Of a stretch of 6,720 bases of DNA, positions 5,241 through 6,720 are shown in pieces. Source of the DNA: a bacterium (GTDB lineage Bacteria; Patescibacteriota; Patescibacteriia; UBA1558; GWA2-36-10); the NCBI GenBank assembly GCA_030690875.1, contig JAUYFP010000087.1:1-6720 (forward strand), in the 5' to 3' direction. The notes beneath the pieces were generated by a model. That model searched no databases. It was not told the origin of the DNA and saw nothing but the letters and a program-made list of their open reading frames with translations. The number at the start of each line of letters is the position of its first letter. Position 1 is the stretch's first letter. The translations under genes and the position numbers were made by a program.

Positions 5241-6720
5241 CCACTTTTAGCGCTTGTCAGCAATGTGGAGGAAATGGAAAAATAAACGGCCAGAAATGTC
5301 CGCTCTGTTTTGGCTATCGTAGTTATTTTTTTGATAACAATAATTTTTTGTATTGGGAAAAAACAGTCAGCTATTCACATATTTTTATCAGGGAATTCAA
5401 AAAAGTTATCAATATAGTTATCAATACTGTTTTGGTAGTTGCTAGTGTCTTGACTATGATTGTGCTTTTTTTGATTTTAAATAAAGTTCAGTTTGAGCCG
5501 AGAAATTTTTGGTATTTTTTGAGCCAGGCAAATAAAGAAAATTTTTGGCTTTGGATTTTGATATTAATGGATATGTTTTTGTATTATCGTCTGGCTTATG
5601 GCGGTCAAAAAACCAAACAGCTAAGTCGTGATTTAAAAAGCGTCAATACTTATGTTAAGCATAATATTGCTGACAGTTTAGGGCAAGAAGTTTCCGCTAT
5701 ATTGGATAAATCATGGCTTTACGGCCAGCACAAAAAAGTTTTTCCAGTTACTGCTTGGCATTTATTGTTTGCTTTGTTAAATGATAAAGATATCCGTTTG
5801 GTTTTAGCTAGATTGGGAGTTGGCGCTGATAATATTAAAGAGCAGATAGATAATAATTTAGCCAACTTGGTAGGCCAATTTGAAAATCAAGAAGAGCTGA
5901 CCGAAGCGGTAAAAAACGCTCTGCTCAATGCTTATTTCCATATGCATAAGCGTCACGCTGACCATATTGCCGAAGTGGATCTTTTGTATGGCTTAGTTAT
6001 GTCCAACCAGCAAATAAAAAATCTTTTTTATGATTTTGATATTGATGAGGAAAAAATAGACAATGTTATTGCTTGGGTTGATATTAATAAACAGCTTTTG
6101 AAGCGCTATCAAACTTTTCGTTCTCGCTCATTTTTTAAACCAAAATCAGGAATTAACCGTTCTTATACCGCTATTGCCACGCCGGTTTTAAATAATTTTT
6201 CTTCTGATTTGACCATGATGGCCAGAAGCGGTTATTTACCATTGTCAGTGGCTAGAGAAAAAGAAATATACGAAATAATAAATACAATCGAGAGTAGTTT
6301 TTCCAGTGTAGTTCTAGTTGGGCCACCGGGCGTGGGCAAAACTAATATAATAGAGGGTATCGCCAATCGGATGATGGCTGAAGATATTCCGGAACTTTTT
6401 CAGGATAAAAGATTGGTCAGCGTTTCGGTACCATTGATAATTTCCGGCGCCAGTGGCGGTGGTGGCGTAGAGGAAAGATTTTTAGCCATTCTTCATGAAT
6501 CGGCTGCTAGTGGTAATATTATTTTGTATTTTGAGGATATCCACCAACTAGTCGGTGTAGCTTCCCAAGGCAACGAAGGAGTGGATTTGTCTGAGGTTTT
6601 GGCGGCGGAAATAAGAAACAAAAATATTATTGTTATTGCTTCAACCAGCAACAAGGAATATGTTCAATACATTGAAAACAGCGCTTTGGGTCAGGCGCTG
6701 AAAAAAATAAATATCAGTGA
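5231..6720 (+). CDS. Membrane-anchored ClpC-like AAA+ protein with N-terminal zinc finger (3' truncated)
   Basis: The frame stays open from the ATG at 5231 to the window edge: 496 complete codons, with the rest outside. Clp/Hsp100 proteins unfold or remodel proteins using ATP. Domains in order: a DnaJ-like zinc finger (Cys9, Cys12, Cys23, Cys26; CQQCGGNG and CPLCFG); membrane helices at about 62-83 and 105-121; a Clp N-terminal-like helical domain at about 138-297, with two related halves (VTAWHLLFALLND, AEVDLLYGLVMSN); a linker; and AAA+ module 1 from about 338. Walker A is intact (GPPGVGKT, 364-371). In contrast, Walker B reads ILYFEDIH (431-438) where ClpC has ILFIDEIH, the pore loop reads SGASGGGGVEERF without the usual KY, and the arginine-finger dipeptide is Gln488-Ala489. 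The two helices would place both the zinc finger and the ATPase in the cytoplasm. The start overlaps the upstream gene by 10 nt and has no ribosome binding site. Altered ATPase activity is an inference. Confidence 0.9.
   Translation, partial: MEIATFSACQQCGGNGKINGQKCPLCFGYRSYFFDNNNFLYWEKTVSYSHIFIREFKKVINIVINTVLVVASVLTMIVLFLILNKVQFEPRNFWYFLSQANKENFWLWILILMDMFLYYRLAYGGQKTKQLSRDLKSVNTYVKHNIADSLGQEVSAILDKSWLYGQHKKVFPVTAWHLLFALLNDKDIRLVLARLGVGADNIKEQIDNNLANLVGQFENQEELTEAVKNALLNAYFHMHKRHADHIAEVDLLYGLVMSNQQIKNLFYDFDIDEEKIDNVIAWVDINKQLLKRYQTFRSRSFFKPKSGINRSYTAIATPVLNNFSSDLTMMARSGYLPLSVAREKEIYEIINTIESSFSSVVLVGPPGVGKTNIIEGIANRMMAEDIPELFQDKRLVSVSVPLIISGASGGGGVEERFLAILHESAASGNIILYFEDIHQLVGVASQGNEGVDLSEVLAAEIRNKNIIVIASTSNKEYVQYIENSALGQALKKINIS

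Noticed and set aside
4883..5263. Open frame of 126 codons on the minus strand opposite the small membrane protein
   Set aside because: It is antisense to a gene with a promoter, a sensible membrane-protein composition and a coupled downstream partner. The minus-strand product is lysine-rich low-complexity sequence with no promoter or family likeness.
1..6720. Alternative genetic code with UGA read as glycine, as in some Patescibacteria
   Set aside because: None of the genes contains an in-frame TGA, and all read through cleanly with the standard bacterial code. The absence of TGA stops among only six genes proves nothing.

Overview
The window looks like chromosomal DNA from a member of the Candidate Phyla Radiation (Patescibacteria). 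This is inferred, not proven. The signs are AT-rich, tightly packed genes with overlapping or near-touching ends, no recognisable Shine-Dalgarno sequences, and a gene set of core enzymes (RecO, Tgt) mixed with membrane and surface proteins of a kind common in that group. The standard code fits: no gene needs an in-frame TGA, and all six visible stops are TAA or TAG.

Layout, all on the + strand. (1) Positions 2-3865 hold a compact cluster: the 3' end of an unidentified gene, recO (DNA repair), a 618-residue single-pass surface protein with DUF11/Ig-like repeats, and tgt (tRNA-guanine transglycosylase). Gaps are 8 nt, an 8-nt overlap and 6 nt, so co-transcription is likely. (2) Positions 3866-4834 hold a separate unit: an extended -10 promoter, a type IV pilin-like protein with a cysteine-rich C-terminal half, and a probable rho-independent terminator. 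(3) Positions 4847-6720 hold a third unit: an extended -10 promoter so close to the ATG that the mRNA is predicted to be leaderless, a 125-residue membrane protein, and, overlapping it by 10 nt, the first 496 residues of a large membrane-anchored Clp-like AAA+ protein that runs off the window.

The most interesting parts are two. The pair in unit 3 looks like a membrane-tethered Clp-type machine: a DnaJ-like zinc finger, two membrane helices, a Clp N-terminal domain, then an AAA+ module. That module keeps Walker A but has an inverted Walker B acidic pair (ED for DE), a glycine-rich pore loop without the aromatic residue, and no arginine-finger pair. Second, the Tgt protein keeps its catalytic residues but appears to lack all four ligands of the family's structural zinc, and it carries an insertion of about 20 residues just before that site. 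No RNA genes, CRISPR arrays or mobile elements were seen, and no stretch over 300 bases lacks a gene.
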